Source of the DNA: CAIKMD01 sp035605975
GTDB lineage: Bacteria > Pseudomonadota > Alphaproteobacteria > ATCC43930 > CGMCC-115725
DNA: 64,000 nt
Reading direction: 5' to 3'
NCBI GenBank assembly: GCA_035605975.1
Contig: DATNGG010000140.1
Coordinates: 12,001 to 76,000, forward strand
Positions 10,301 to 18,318 of the stretch are shown here, one piece after another. Position numbers and translations under genes: made by a program. Below the pieces are notes generated by a model that did no database searches, was not told the origin of the DNA, and saw nothing but the letters and a program-made list of their open reading frames with translations. Within the stretch, counting starts at the first letter, position 1. The number at the start of each line of letters is the position of its first letter.

Positions 10301-10373
10301 CCGCGATCGCGAAGGCGAAGACGACAAATAGAACCGCGCGGCGGTGGTGTGCCAGCCAGCCGACGTAGCTCAT
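7308..10373 (-). CDS. RND efflux transporter, inner-membrane permease subunit
   Basis: This proton-driven pump subunit would expel substrates through a periplasmic adaptor and an outer-membrane channel. At 1021 residues it has the usual RND length, with a first membrane segment at about residues 13-32, a large periplasmic loop, membrane segments from about 330, and a repeated second half. The membrane segment 4 motif GLLIDDVIVMIE carries the paired aspartates D400/D401 of the proton relay. The matching second-half segment reads GIATEMAIFLASEF and lacks the lysine common in AcrB-type pumps. Its start codon overlaps the stop of the adaptor gene by 4 bp, which implies translational coupling. The substrate is unknown: drug, solvent, phenolic or metal are all possible. 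Confidence 0.9.
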   Translation of the reverse strand: MSYVGWLAHHRRAVLFVVFAFAIAGVYAGITLPIGLFPVTSFPRIRIEISAGSMPAKQMLIDVTEPLEEAARAVPGAVDVTSTTSRGAAEIFVDFPWKADMNQALLAMDAAFAQKLPDLPQGTSYDVLQMSPSAIFPFVSYALISDQISSADLRRLAEYQITPLLASIEGIRRVGVLGGQTPEIQVAIDPHQLAAVNLTLADVSKALADTNVVTALGRLEDNDLLYLAIGNNAFTSIASVRNATIRTPKGALVRLGDIAKVTMGSAPQWLLVNDNGRPAVTFDVFQQDSADSLALAAQVQEKLAAFMKSQPASIHLVKWYDQTELVRSSIGALGEAIAIGLVFAALVILAFLRNWRATVIAIVVVPLSVFITILLLSVLGMTFNIMTLGGIAAAIGLLIDDVIVMIEHIARRAGAPGAEYASTMVLGAAREFLQPLLGSSLATLIIFVPLAFLSGLTGAFFKFLSITMASALVISYLLAAYAVPLLAAGIIDFKNWHDPDTVRESWLRRTHRRTLDRLFARPLFVALGVAALVGLGYLGYSQVGTGFLPRMDEGGFVLDYYTASGTSLAETNRELEQVEAILKDDPNVQTYSRRTGAGLGGDFKESYQGDFFIKLADPSRRPPIWTVMDDISTKITTQVPGIHFDIHQLLDDMIGDMVGRPQPVVVELSAGNPDLLAGAADKVAAMLAQVPGIEAASVNNGIVPAGDALEVRVDPAAAALEGVTPNEIEAQLRDYMQGKVVTQYLGSLQDVGVRLWLDPPQEKLYRNALAKLQLRSPNGRVFALGTVAKIDFVAGQPELTRDNLAQVVAVTAEISGDHDLGSTVAAVKSALDQPGSLPPNVYYTIGGQYRQQQLAVSGMVKVFAAAVIAEFALLLFLYESFALSLVIILGSLISTGAVFLGLWITGVELNITAMMGMVMIVGIATEMAIFLASEFQSLAQRMPPREAIREAALNRLRPIAMSTIAMILALAPLGAAISGSGDQMLQPLALAIIAGIIAQLPMVLLAMPVVIGLLSRAKVAG

Positions 10374-11410
10374 GGCTTACGAGGGCCGGCCGCTTCGCTC
10401 GTGCGGATTTTCATACCGTCCTTGAGCTGATAATTCCCAGCGAGGACCAGAGGTGCCGCCGCGTCGAGCGGGCCGTCGACTACGTCCAGATCCCCCGCCG
10501 CCTCGAGAATCCTGACCGGCACTTGCTTTGCCGTCATATTCTGCGCCTGGACGACGTATGGATGCCCTTGATCATCGACCAGGACCGCCTCGTGTGGCAC
10601 GACGTAGCCGGAAACTTGTCTGGTCGTGATCGTCGCAACGGCTGCCTGTCCCGGCAGGAATTTGCCGGCGGGCAAAGCGATCTCGATCGGAATCGTACCG
10701 CTTGCCGGATCGACCATGCCACCACGCAGCAAGACCTTCCCGGAAACGCCATCAATCCGATCGAGAGCGGTTATGGTTGCCGGATCATTCACCGCAACTG
10801 ACGCTGCCTCGGCCGGAATCGCGCCGGCCTTGAGCACAAGCTCCGCCGGGCTCGCCAGTGATAGGAGTGGGGCACCTTCCGACACGATGGTGCCCGGACT
10901 GGTCGCGATCGCCGTCACCACCGCCCGGAAGGGCGCCTTCAGGATATTCGCACCCCCGGCACCTTGCGCCTGAAGCGCCGCGAACGCCACTTTCGCGTCG
11001 GTTTGGGATTTCTCGGCGTCGGCAAGCTGCTGTGCCGTGGCGAGATGTTGCTGCACCATGCTGCGCGTGCGCACGACCATGTCCGAAGCGACGCGCAGCG
11101 CGGATTCCGCCTGCGAATAGGCGGCTTGGGTTGCGGGGCTCGGCAACAGCCGGAGAAGCGGCGCGTTATCGTCGACGTCTTGGCCCTGTCGCACGTAGAT
11201 CTGGTCAACGATGGCCGCGGCCGGCGCCACGACGGTACGCAAAGCTGAAGCGCTCGGCTCGACGGTGCCATAGACCGCAACGGTTTGCGGCAGGCTGCCT
11301 TTCTTGAGCTGTGTCAGTTGGACTTGGACGCTCGGCGTCTCCTGGGCAGCGGCAAGGCCCATGGACAACAGCGCCGCGGAAAGTGCCACAATGAACAAAC
11401 CTTGCCGCAT
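10370..11410 (-). CDS. RND efflux periplasmic adaptor (membrane fusion protein)
   Basis: This 346-residue adaptor links the inner-membrane pump to the outer-membrane channel. A signal peptide ends near AAAQ, followed by a split lipoyl/barrel-sandwich region (VVAPAAAIVDQIYVRQGQDVDDN) and an alpha-helical hairpin (about residues 100-150). The second lipoyl half (ILKAPFRAVVTAIATSPGTI) and beta-barrel domains come after. ATG at 11410 shares bases with the stop of the channel gene (TGATG), which favours this start over longer ones. It is the middle gene of a channel-adaptor-pump operon. Confidence 0.88.
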   Translation of the reverse strand: MRQGLFIVALSAALLSMGLAAAQETPSVQVQLTQLKKGSLPQTVAVYGTVEPSASALRTVVAPAAAIVDQIYVRQGQDVDDNAPLLRLLPSPATQAAYSQAESALRVASDMVVRTRSMVQQHLATAQQLADAEKSQTDAKVAFAALQAQGAGGANILKAPFRAVVTAIATSPGTIVSEGAPLLSLASPAELVLKAGAIPAEAASVAVNDPATITALDRIDGVSGKVLLRGGMVDPASGTIPIEIALPAGKFLPGQAAVATITTRQVSGYVVPHEAVLVDDQGHPYVVQAQNMTAKQVPVRILEAAGDLDVVDGPLDAAAPLVLAGNYQLKDGMKIRTSEAAGPRKP

Positions 11411-12771
11411 CAGAACGCCTCCGCGCTGTCGGGCGGCACGATCCGCGTACGTGGCAGGCCGATGCCGAGCTCGACCGTCAGCGTGATCTCGACTTCTCCA
11501 AGGCTGCGCTCCAGCGCAATGACCTCGAGTTGCCGCTGCAAGGCCGTTGTTTCGTAATCGGTCCAAGCGCGCTGGTCGAGATTGGCTTGCGCGTAAGCAC
11601 CTCGAGCCGATCGTGCTGACTCTTGAGCGTCCGCCGCCGCTTCCCGAGCCGCCGACAACGCCGCCCTTAGTTGCTCGCCCTGCGCCACGAGGCCTCTGAT
11701 GCCGGCAATGGCGCTGTCCAGCCGTGCCTGGTACTGCTCATGAAGCAAGAGTCGTGTCGCTTTGCTCGTCGCGATCTTTCCCTGATTGCGATTGAAGACT
11801 GGCAGGTCGAAGGTGACAGTCGGCCCAGCCGAGCGCACGCCCGTCGTGTCGGAGTTCCAGGAGCCGCCCAAGGTCAAGGCGGGAAACTGTCCCAGAATGG
11901 CGCCGCGCACGTCTTCGTCGGCTGAGCGATAGCCAAGCTGCAATGCGATAAGGTCCGGACGCTGCTCCGGAAGACCGGTAACGAGATGGTCGATGTCCGA
12001 AGGCATCGGCGGCAATTGCGGCACCTCAATGGCGAAGCGCACATCAGGTACGAGGCCCAGCAAACCATCGAGCTCCTGCCAGGACTTCAGCTCGTCGAGT
12101 TCCTGGGTCGCAAGCGATTGCTCGGCCGCCGCCTTTGCCGCGGCCAAAGGCGACAGTGCCGCAAGATTGAGATTGCCGGCCGCGGTTGCGCGTTTGACCT
12201 TGTCAAACGCGGACGAAACGACTTCAAGCTCTTGTCGTTGCGCGTCGATGGCCTGACCGCCCCAATAGAGATCGAGCGCAAGAAGCCGCGCCTTCTGTGC
12301 GACTTGCCATTCCTGCCACAGCTGTTCGGCATTCACTTCTGCGACATGGGCCTCGGCCGAATTGACGCGCGAATGATACGTGACGAGTGACGCGATATCC
12401 TGCGACAAGGATGCCGCATAGGATGGTGTCGTACCAGGGCCGCCAAGCAGCACCCCATAGGCGAGGTTTGCCGTGGGGTTCGGCAATAGGCTTGCTTGGA
12501 CGAGCTGCGCTTGCGCGACGCTCATCTGCCCCCACTCGGCTCGCAGCTCAGGATCATTCAGGACGGCGAGAAGCCCGATCGACGCCAAATCCAAGGGGTG
12601 GTCGATGTCAATGACCCGGTTCTCTGGTGCGGGAAGCTTATGCTGTAACTGGGCAATGCCGGATGCGAGGTTTGCTTGTTGAGGCAGTGGCAGGGAGCGG
12701 TAGCCCGCGCAGCTCGACAAGGCTGCGCACAGCATTCCCGTGGCCAAAACAAGTTCGAAGCGAGCGGCCAT
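11410..12771 (-). CDS. TolC-family outer-membrane efflux lipoprotein
   Basis: This is the outer-membrane channel of the tripartite pump. From ATG at 12771 the protein has 453 residues and a lipoprotein signal with lipobox LSSC, the acylated cysteine being C21. Two repeats of the outer-membrane efflux domain follow, rich in Ala/Gln/Leu helices (for example VAQAQLVQASLLPNPT and the second half near DVRGAILGQFPALTLGG). Starts further upstream to 12846 would overlap the control palindromes and add a basic extension before the signal peptide. It is the first gene of the operon, so the control region at 12772-12907 should govern all three genes. Confidence 0.85.
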   Translation of the reverse strand: MAARFELVLATGMLCAALSSCAGYRSLPLPQQANLASGIAQLQHKLPAPENRVIDIDHPLDLASIGLLAVLNDPELRAEWGQMSVAQAQLVQASLLPNPTANLAYGVLLGGPGTTPSYAASLSQDIASLVTYHSRVNSAEAHVAEVNAEQLWQEWQVAQKARLLALDLYWGGQAIDAQRQELEVVSSAFDKVKRATAAGNLNLAALSPLAAAKAAAEQSLATQELDELKSWQELDGLLGLVPDVRFAIEVPQLPPMPSDIDHLVTGLPEQRPDLIALQLGYRSADEDVRGAILGQFPALTLGGSWNSDTTGVRSAGPTVTFDLPVFNRNQGKIATSKATRLLLHEQYQARLDSAIAGIRGLVAQGEQLRAALSAAREAAADAQESARSARGAYAQANLDQRAWTDYETTALQRQLEVIALERSLGEVEITLTVELGIGLPRTRIVPPDSAEAF

Positions 12772-12803
12772 CCCTGTCAATGTCCAGCGCTCAACCAGTG
12801 ACG

Positions 12804-12825
12804 CGGCCCGCTTAAATGCGGGCCG
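12804..12825. promoter_or_regulatory. 8-bp-arm inverted repeat in efflux operon leader
   Basis: CGGCCCGC (12804-12811) and GCGGGCCG (12818-12825) are perfect inverted arms around TTAAAT. It lies just upstream of the channel-gene start at 12771, within the divergent control region. It could be an operator or a leader hairpin. Confidence 0.45.
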
Positions 12826-12838
12826 GTTGGCATGCCGA

Positions 12839-12854
12839 GGTCGCAATTGCGACC
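12839..12854. promoter_or_regulatory. 16-bp perfect palindrome, candidate operator
   Basis: GGTCGCAATTGCGACC is fully self-complementary and lies in the 136-bp spacer between the efflux operon and the RpiR-type regulator gene. The position suits a site through which the regulator controls itself and the pump. The binding protein is inferred from position only. Confidence 0.55.
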
Positions 12855-12907
12855 AATATTCGGTAGACTGGTTGTGTGTACAACTTATGTCAAGCGGTGC
12901 ATGACCG

Positions 12908-13798
12908 ATGACCTTTGAGGAAAGGATCGCCAGCCGCTATCCGGAATTGAGGCCCGCAGAACAGCGGGTGGTCCGTTTTTTTCGGGACCGCCGAGAGGAG
13001 GTGCTCATCGCTTCCGCCGCGACGATGGCGGCGAAGGCGAAGACGAGCGATGCTACCGTAATTCGAACCGCCCGAGCATTGGGCTACTCGGGACTCGACG
13101 GTCTGAGGCGCGCGCTCGCCGAAGAAATGCGCCAATCTCTCTCTCCGGCGGAGCGGATGAGCCGCACGCTGGACGAGGTTGGCGGGGGACGAGCCGCCGC
13201 ATTCCACACGACGATTGGTACGCATCTCGAGTGCCTGCAGGCCCTCTCGCGCAGCATCGTCCCAGAGCAGTTCGAAAGAGTGGCAAAAGCGCTCGGCAGC
13301 GCGAAGCGGGTCGTAGCCTTTGGAATTGGCCCGTCCAGCGCGATGGCGAATTACCTTGTTATGCAACTCGTGCGTTTCGGCATCGACGCTATCAGCCTTA
13401 GCAATACAGGCTTATTGTTTGCCGACGATCTTGCCAAGCTTCGCGCAAACGACGTCGTGGTCCTCTTTGCCTATAGCAGAGTCTATGTGGAAGTTGAGGC
13501 CTTGCTCGATGCAGCGCAAGCTGTCCGATTACGGACGATCCTGGTCACCGATACGCTTGAGAGCGCCCTGAAGCGGCGCGTCGACATGATCGTTTCGGTT
13601 CCACGCGGATACTCCGACATGGTCAGCTTCCACACCACCACACTCGGGTTCATCGAAGCGTTGCTCGTCGGTATTGCCGCCATGCGGCCCGAACCGACGC
13701 TCGCAAGTCTCGAGCGATTGAACCTGGCGCGGAGCAAGCTGGCAGGTAAAAAGAATGGGGCGGTCGGGTTGGTGAACAGGACTCGAAAAGACCGCTAG
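12908..13798 (+). CDS. MurR/RpiR-family transcriptional regulator
   Basis: This is a DNA-binding regulator of 296 residues. The N-terminal domain (about 1-77) is the RpiR-type helix-turn-helix, with FEERIASRYPELRPAEQRVVRFF and the recognition part AAKAKTSDATVIRTARALGYSG. A SIS (sugar isomerase) domain at about 125-255 starts with VVAFGIGPSSAMANYL and would bind a phosphosugar-like ligand. It is divergent from the RND efflux operon across a palindrome-bearing spacer, so it probably controls that operon. RpiR proteins more often control sugar catabolism, which makes the partnership unusual. ATG at 12908 is the frame-correct start; an overlapping ATG at 12901 is in another frame. Confidence 0.85.
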   Translation: MTFEERIASRYPELRPAEQRVVRFFRDRREEVLIASAATMAAKAKTSDATVIRTARALGYSGLDGLRRALAEEMRQSLSPAERMSRTLDEVGGGRAAAFHTTIGTHLECLQALSRSIVPEQFERVAKALGSAKRVVAFGIGPSSAMANYLVMQLVRFGIDAISLSNTGLLFADDLAKLRANDVVVLFAYSRVYVEVEALLDAAQAVRLRTILVTDTLESALKRRVDMIVSVPRGYSDMVSFHTTTLGFIEALLVGIAAMRPEPTLASLERLNLARSKLAGKKNGAVGLVNRTRKDR

Positions 13799-14189
13799 GC
13801 TAAGCGGAGCGCGCAGATCGTCCGCGATGCGCACCACGCGCGCGGTCTTGATCGTCTCGCAAAGGACCTCGCCGGCACCGGTCGGATAAACATGGGGTTC
13901 TCGATCAGGAGAGATGCGCGTGCCGTGAATCTCGAAGGGCCGACGCGCAAGATGCGTCGCGACGCCGGCAGCGGCACAGCCGATCGCGCCGGACGAGGGT
14001 GTCAGTACCAATACCAACCAACCGCTCTCGTCGGGCAGATCGGCGCGCGTCGCCTCGATGCAAGCTCGAACCGATGCTTCCCCGAACGGGAGAAAAATAA
14101 TACTGCACAATGGCGAACAAGGGTCTATTTTGGCCCAGCAATACCGTCGCGATAATCGTCATAATCAACGGCGGTAAAATAGTATCGGG
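13799..14189. other. 391-bp intergenic region, nothing assigned
   Basis: The spacer lies between the RpiR gene and gspD, both on the plus strand. A minus-strand frame from 14110 runs back into the regulator gene, but it has no recognisable motif or ribosome site and is probably a shadow. The gspD promoter is presumably here. No clear terminator hairpin was found. Confidence 0.4.
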
Positions 14190-16580
14190 ATGGCGTCGAT
14201 GCATCGTCGGGGAGGCGACCAGACCCGCCGGGAGGCCAGGAAGCCGCGCAAGCTCACCCAAAACGGCGCTGCTTCCCACTTTCGGCTTGGTGCGACACTG
14301 TGGATGGTCAGCCTGATCGTCCTCACCGGCTGTCATGATACCCAGAGCCTCGCGCCGCTCACCCATGTCTCGCCGCCGACCGAGCCGCAGCGGATCGCGC
14401 CCGGCGCAGCCGCATCGGCGCCCGAAGTCGCCAACAAGCCGCCTGCGGTTCCGACGCCCAGACCGCAGGTGTTCTCCGGCCGGGGCTCGCTCGTTAACCC
14501 GTCGCCTGCGCCTGCTCCGAGCGGTGGCGTTCAGGCTCAGGGCGGCGATATCACGCTCAACTTTGTCGATACCGATGTCCACGAAGTCTTGCCGCGCGTG
14601 CTGGGCGATGTGCTCCATCTCAATTTCACCATCGATCCCAAGGTGCAGGCGACGGTCACGATCCAGACCAGCCGCCCCTTGCGGCGCGAGGACGTGCTGC
14701 CGGCACTCGAAGAGGCTCTGCGTGCCAGCGGCTTGACCCTGGTCGAGACCGCGAGCGGTGTTTATCGCCTTGTTTCGAGCGAAGAAGCGCCGCGAAGCGG
14801 CTCGCTGCCCGTCATTGTGGGCGAGAGGAGGCCGGCGAGCGTCGGCACCCAGGCTTACAATGTGCAGATCCTCCCCCTCAAATATGTTCCGGCGGCAGAG
14901 CTGCAGCACACGCTCGAGCCGTTCTTGCCGAAGGGCGCGGTCATGCAGATCGATCCCACGCGCAATCTCCTCATCCTTTCGGGCAGCGGCATCGATCTCT
15001 CCACCGTTACGGACATGGTGCGCGCGTTCGATGTCGACTGGATCGCGGGCATGTCGTTCGGGATCGTTCCCCTCCAGACCGCTTCGCCGAAATCGATCGT
15101 CGACCAGCTCACGCAAATTTTCGGTCCCAAGGGCAGCGTACCGTTACCCGGGATGCTCAGCTTCGCGCCGCTCGAGCGCATGAATGCCGTGCTTGTCGTT
15201 TCGCCGCAGCGAGCCTATGTCGATCAGGCGCGGCAATGGATCGCGCGTCTCGATAGCGGTGAGAACGAGAATCAACCGCGGATCTACGAGTATCACGTCC
15301 AGAACAGCCGCGCGGCCGACCTCGCGAAGGTCCTGACGCGGCTGTTCTCGAGTGGTGAGGTCAGCACCGTGCAGCCGCAAACCGCGCCCGGAACCACCGA
15401 GACCGCGGTCACCTATCCGAATGCCGCGCCCGGTTCGATGCTCGGCACGTCGTCGCTGACGGCAGGAACCGGCGGTGCGGCGCAAACGCCGGGGATTTCG
15501 GCGCCTGGACCGCTCTCACCCGGCACGGGCGGCCTACCGGGTGGCGGCGGCCTTGGAGCACGCAACGAACCATTCGGTGTCCCTGCCGCAAGGCCCAGCG
15601 AAGCAGCAGGCGCGCCGGAAGCCGGCGCCCCGGGCGCTCCCCCCTCCGCCGGTGGCCTCGAGCTTCCACCCGTCCATATCGTGGCGGATGAAAAGAACAA
15701 CACGCTGGTGATCTACGCCACGCCGCGAACCTATCGCATGGTCGAGCAAGCGCTCGAGAAGATCGACATCGTGCCGCTCCAGGTGCTGATCGAGGCGACG
15801 ATCGCCGAAGTGACGCTTGGCAACGATCTGCAATATGGGCTGCAATATTTCTTCCATGCCCACGAAAACCAATTCATGTTCGGCAGCACGACGACCCCTA
15901 TCAGGGCCGGAACGGCGATCGCAGGGGTGTTTCCTGGTTTCAACTACATCCTCGGCAGCACGAACGCGAATGTCGTGCTCAATCTGCTGTCGTCGATCAC
16001 GAATGTACACGTGGTATCGGCGCCCGAGCTTCTTGTCCTCGACCACCAGACGGCGTCGCTGCTTGTCGGCAATCAGATTCCGATCCCGACGGGGCAGATT
16101 CAGAGCACCGTCACCGCCGGCGCACCGCTGATTAGCACCATCCAGTACGTCGATACTGGCGTCATTCTGAAGGTCTCGCCGCGCGTCAATTCCAACGGCC
16201 TCATCACGCTCGACATCTCGCAGGAAGTCAGTGCTGTCGCCAACGCGAACCAGACCGCGGCTACCAATTCGCTGGGACCAACGATCACGCAACGCCGCAT
16301 CCAAAGTACGATCACGGTGCAGGATGGCGAGACGGTCGCATTGGGGGGCCTCATCCAGGATTCCAACAGCGTGACCAAGGCCGGGCTGCCCGGGCTCTCG
16401 GACTTGCCCATCGTCGGACCGATCTTCCGCTCGACGGACCGCTCGGTGCAGCGCACGGAACTCCTTGTTCTGCTGTCACCGCGGGTACTGCACGATTCGA
16501 ACGACGCGCGTGCCGCGACCGATGAGTTGCGTAGCCGTTTGCGCGACTTGCAAAGCGTTCGGGATAAAGAAATACCCTGA
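14190..16580 (+). CDS. gspD: Type II secretion secretin GspD (lipoprotein)
   Basis: The secretin forms the outer-membrane gate of the type II secretion system. The 796-residue product has a lipobox LTGC (acylated C48). It then carries N0/N1 domains (ITLNFVDTDVHEVLPRVLGDVLHLNFTI and neighbours, about 110-240), further N-domains, a long Gly/Ala/Pro insert at about 405-480, and a C-terminal secretin core. The core shows the family signatures VHVVSAPELLVLDHQTASLLVG and LIQDSNSVTKAGLPGLSDLPI, and ends in the usual RTELLVLLSPRVL block. The leader before the lipobox is long, so a later start is possible. It stands apart from other gsp genes, which is atypical for this system. Confidence 0.93.
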   Translation: MASMHRRGGDQTRREARKPRKLTQNGAASHFRLGATLWMVSLIVLTGCHDTQSLAPLTHVSPPTEPQRIAPGAAASAPEVANKPPAVPTPRPQVFSGRGSLVNPSPAPAPSGGVQAQGGDITLNFVDTDVHEVLPRVLGDVLHLNFTIDPKVQATVTIQTSRPLRREDVLPALEEALRASGLTLVETASGVYRLVSSEEAPRSGSLPVIVGERRPASVGTQAYNVQILPLKYVPAAELQHTLEPFLPKGAVMQIDPTRNLLILSGSGIDLSTVTDMVRAFDVDWIAGMSFGIVPLQTASPKSIVDQLTQIFGPKGSVPLPGMLSFAPLERMNAVLVVSPQRAYVDQARQWIARLDSGENENQPRIYEYHVQNSRAADLAKVLTRLFSSGEVSTVQPQTAPGTTETAVTYPNAAPGSMLGTSSLTAGTGGAAQTPGISAPGPLSPGTGGLPGGGGLGARNEPFGVPAARPSEAAGAPEAGAPGAPPSAGGLELPPVHIVADEKNNTLVIYATPRTYRMVEQALEKIDIVPLQVLIEATIAEVTLGNDLQYGLQYFFHAHENQFMFGSTTTPIRAGTAIAGVFPGFNYILGSTNANVVLNLLSSITNVHVVSAPELLVLDHQTASLLVGNQIPIPTGQIQSTVTAGAPLISTIQYVDTGVILKVSPRVNSNGLITLDISQEVSAVANANQTAATNSLGPTITQRRIQSTITVQDGETVALGGLIQDSNSVTKAGLPGLSDLPIVGPIFRSTDRSVQRTELLVLLSPRVLHDSNDARAATDELRSRLRDLQSVRDKEIP

Positions 16581-16979
16581 GCTCCGTCTCCGAGTCTCGG
16601 CTGGCGATGCACGAGGCTTGCAAAGGCTATCGAACGCACCGCGCATATCGCTCCAGCACGGGGTAGCTGCCGCCATCCTGCATCAGCCCGAGAAGGCGCT
16701 CAGGCATCGGCAATGGCTTCAGCGGCGCGCCCGGTGCGCACGTTGCGAACGCACCGGACCTTGAGATCGAGGTTTTCCAGCGCTCCGATGCGCTGCGATG
16801 TAGTCCTGAGCGCATTGACGGAACGTCGTGGCCCTGTCCGCCTCAAGCTTTGCTTGCCAGGGGTCTTTGCACCAAATCATAAAATGCAAAATGCTTTCCA
16901 CATTTCGGAAATCATGCTAATCCAGCCTCGGGAGCCTGGAGCCCGTTCTGTCTGAAAGCGGGTCAGGGGAGGAGCGGCC
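16581..16979. other. 399-bp intergenic region upstream of the first Rieske gene
   Basis: This spacer marks the switch from the secretion section to the catabolic region. No gene is supported in it. The final 120 bp are A/T-rich and contain a short inverted repeat at 16902-16912, so the promoter of the 16980 operon is probably there. Confidence 0.45.
16902..16912. promoter_or_regulatory. Short inverted repeat upstream of Rieske operon 1
   Basis: ATTTC-G-GAAAT is a perfect inverted repeat with a 1-bp centre, 68 bp before the GTG start at 16980. Its spacing and A/T-rich surroundings suit an operator at a promoter. The regulator is unknown; the IclR protein encoded at 23183 is one candidate. Confidence 0.35.
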
Positions 16980-18269
16980 GTGCTGACACCCGAGGACAAT
17001 TCGCTGCTGACGGCTGTCGGGCCGGGAACGCCGATGGGCAATCTGATGCGCCAATTCTGGCTGCCGGCGCTGCTCGAGAGCGAAATTCCCGGTCCCGATT
17101 GCGATCCCATCCGCTTGCGCCTCCTCGGCGAAGACCTCATCGCGTTCCGCGACACCGCGGGCCGGGTCGGCGTCATCGAGCCGCATTGTGCGCATCGCTG
17201 CGCCAATTTGTTCTTCGGGCGCAATGAAGAGGGCGGCCTGCGCTGCATCTTTCATGGCTGGAAATACGATGTCGACGGGAATTGCCTCGACATGCCGTCC
17301 GAGCCCGATGGCGGCGCGGCGATCCGGCATCAAGTGAAGCTCAAGGCCTATCCGAGCACGATCCGCGGCGGGATCGTCTGGATGTATATGGGGCCGTCCT
17401 CCGTCCCGGCGGAGCCGCCGGAATTCGAGTTCGTCTCGCTCCCGGCGCGGCAGCGGACGGCGATCAAGCGCTTTCTCGAATGCAATTGGGCGCAAGCCGT
17501 CGAAGGCGGGCTCGATTCGGCGCATATCTCCTATCTGCACAGCCGGACGGAACGGCAGGCGCGCAGCGACAGCCGCCGGGATGTCGCCCTCAACACCTGG
17601 AATGCCGACCGCCACCCCGTCTTCGAGATCAAGCCGACGCGTTACGGCATGCTGGTCGGGGCGCGGCGCAGCGCCGGCGAGAACCGGTATTACTGGCGCA
17701 TCACGCAGTTCCTGCTTCCGTTCTACACCATGGTTCCACCGCGCACCGAGAGCGACAGCTCGGTCGGCGCGTTCTATTGGGGGCACGCTTTCGTGCCGAT
17801 CGACGATCATCATTGCTGGGCCTGGTCGCTGAGCGCCAATCCATGGCGCGAATACAGCGACGAGGAGCTGGAATGGAACGGCAGCCGCAGCGGGTTCTGG
17901 GGCCCGCTCGACGAGAATTTCCACGCGCTGCGCAACAAATCGAACGACTATCTCATCGATCGCCAACACCAAAGAACGGTGAGCTATTCGGGAATCGAAG
18001 GCTTCGGCGATCAGGATGCGTGCGTTCAGGAAAGCATGGGCCCGATCGTCAATCGCAGCCGCGAGTTCCTCGGCAATTCCGATCGCGCCATCGTCGCCTT
18101 CCGCCGCCAGCTTCTCGCGCTCGTGCAAAGCGGCGCCGCGCTCGAATTGCCCAAGCACGGCAGCTGGTACAGCGTGCGCTCGGCCTCGGTGATCTTGGAC
18201 AGCGCGCAGCCTTTCGACACCGGCGCCGCCGCCTTGCTCGACGCGGCCGCGCGCGAGCCGGCCAAATAG
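16980..18269 (+). CDS. Rieske non-heme iron oxygenase, phthalate-dioxygenase-like (1)
   Basis: This oxygenase subunit would hydroxylate or O-demethylate an aromatic ring using O2 and electrons from a reductase. The 429 residues carry the Rieske [2Fe-2S] ligands C70-x-H72 and C89-x2-H92, and the mononuclear iron site D179-SA-H182-xxxx-H187 in GGLDSAHISYLH. A later QDACVQESMGP segment matches this subfamily. The GTG start at 16980 has a strong GGGGAGGAG site. It heads an operon with a second Rieske gene (49 bp later) and a NitT/TauT-type importer, so the imported compound is probably the substrate. No reductase gene is nearby. Confidence 0.87.
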   Translation: MLTPEDNSLLTAVGPGTPMGNLMRQFWLPALLESEIPGPDCDPIRLRLLGEDLIAFRDTAGRVGVIEPHCAHRCANLFFGRNEEGGLRCIFHGWKYDVDGNCLDMPSEPDGGAAIRHQVKLKAYPSTIRGGIVWMYMGPSSVPAEPPEFEFVSLPARQRTAIKRFLECNWAQAVEGGLDSAHISYLHSRTERQARSDSRRDVALNTWNADRHPVFEIKPTRYGMLVGARRSAGENRYYWRITQFLLPFYTMVPPRTESDSSVGAFYWGHAFVPIDDHHCWAWSLSANPWREYSDEELEWNGSRSGFWGPLDENFHALRNKSNDYLIDRQHQRTVSYSGIEGFGDQDACVQESMGPIVNRSREFLGNSDRAIVAFRRQLLALVQSGAALELPKHGSWYSVRSASVILDSAQPFDTGAAALLDAAAREPAK

Positions 18270-18318
18270 CCGGCACACCTCTCACGAACCCTTCAGCACA
18301 GGACGATTGGGGAGCTTC

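Noticed and set aside
13529..14110. Minus-strand frame overlapping the RpiR gene and the gap after it
   Set aside because: It overlaps a well-supported gene, has no ribosome site and shows no motif of any family I know.
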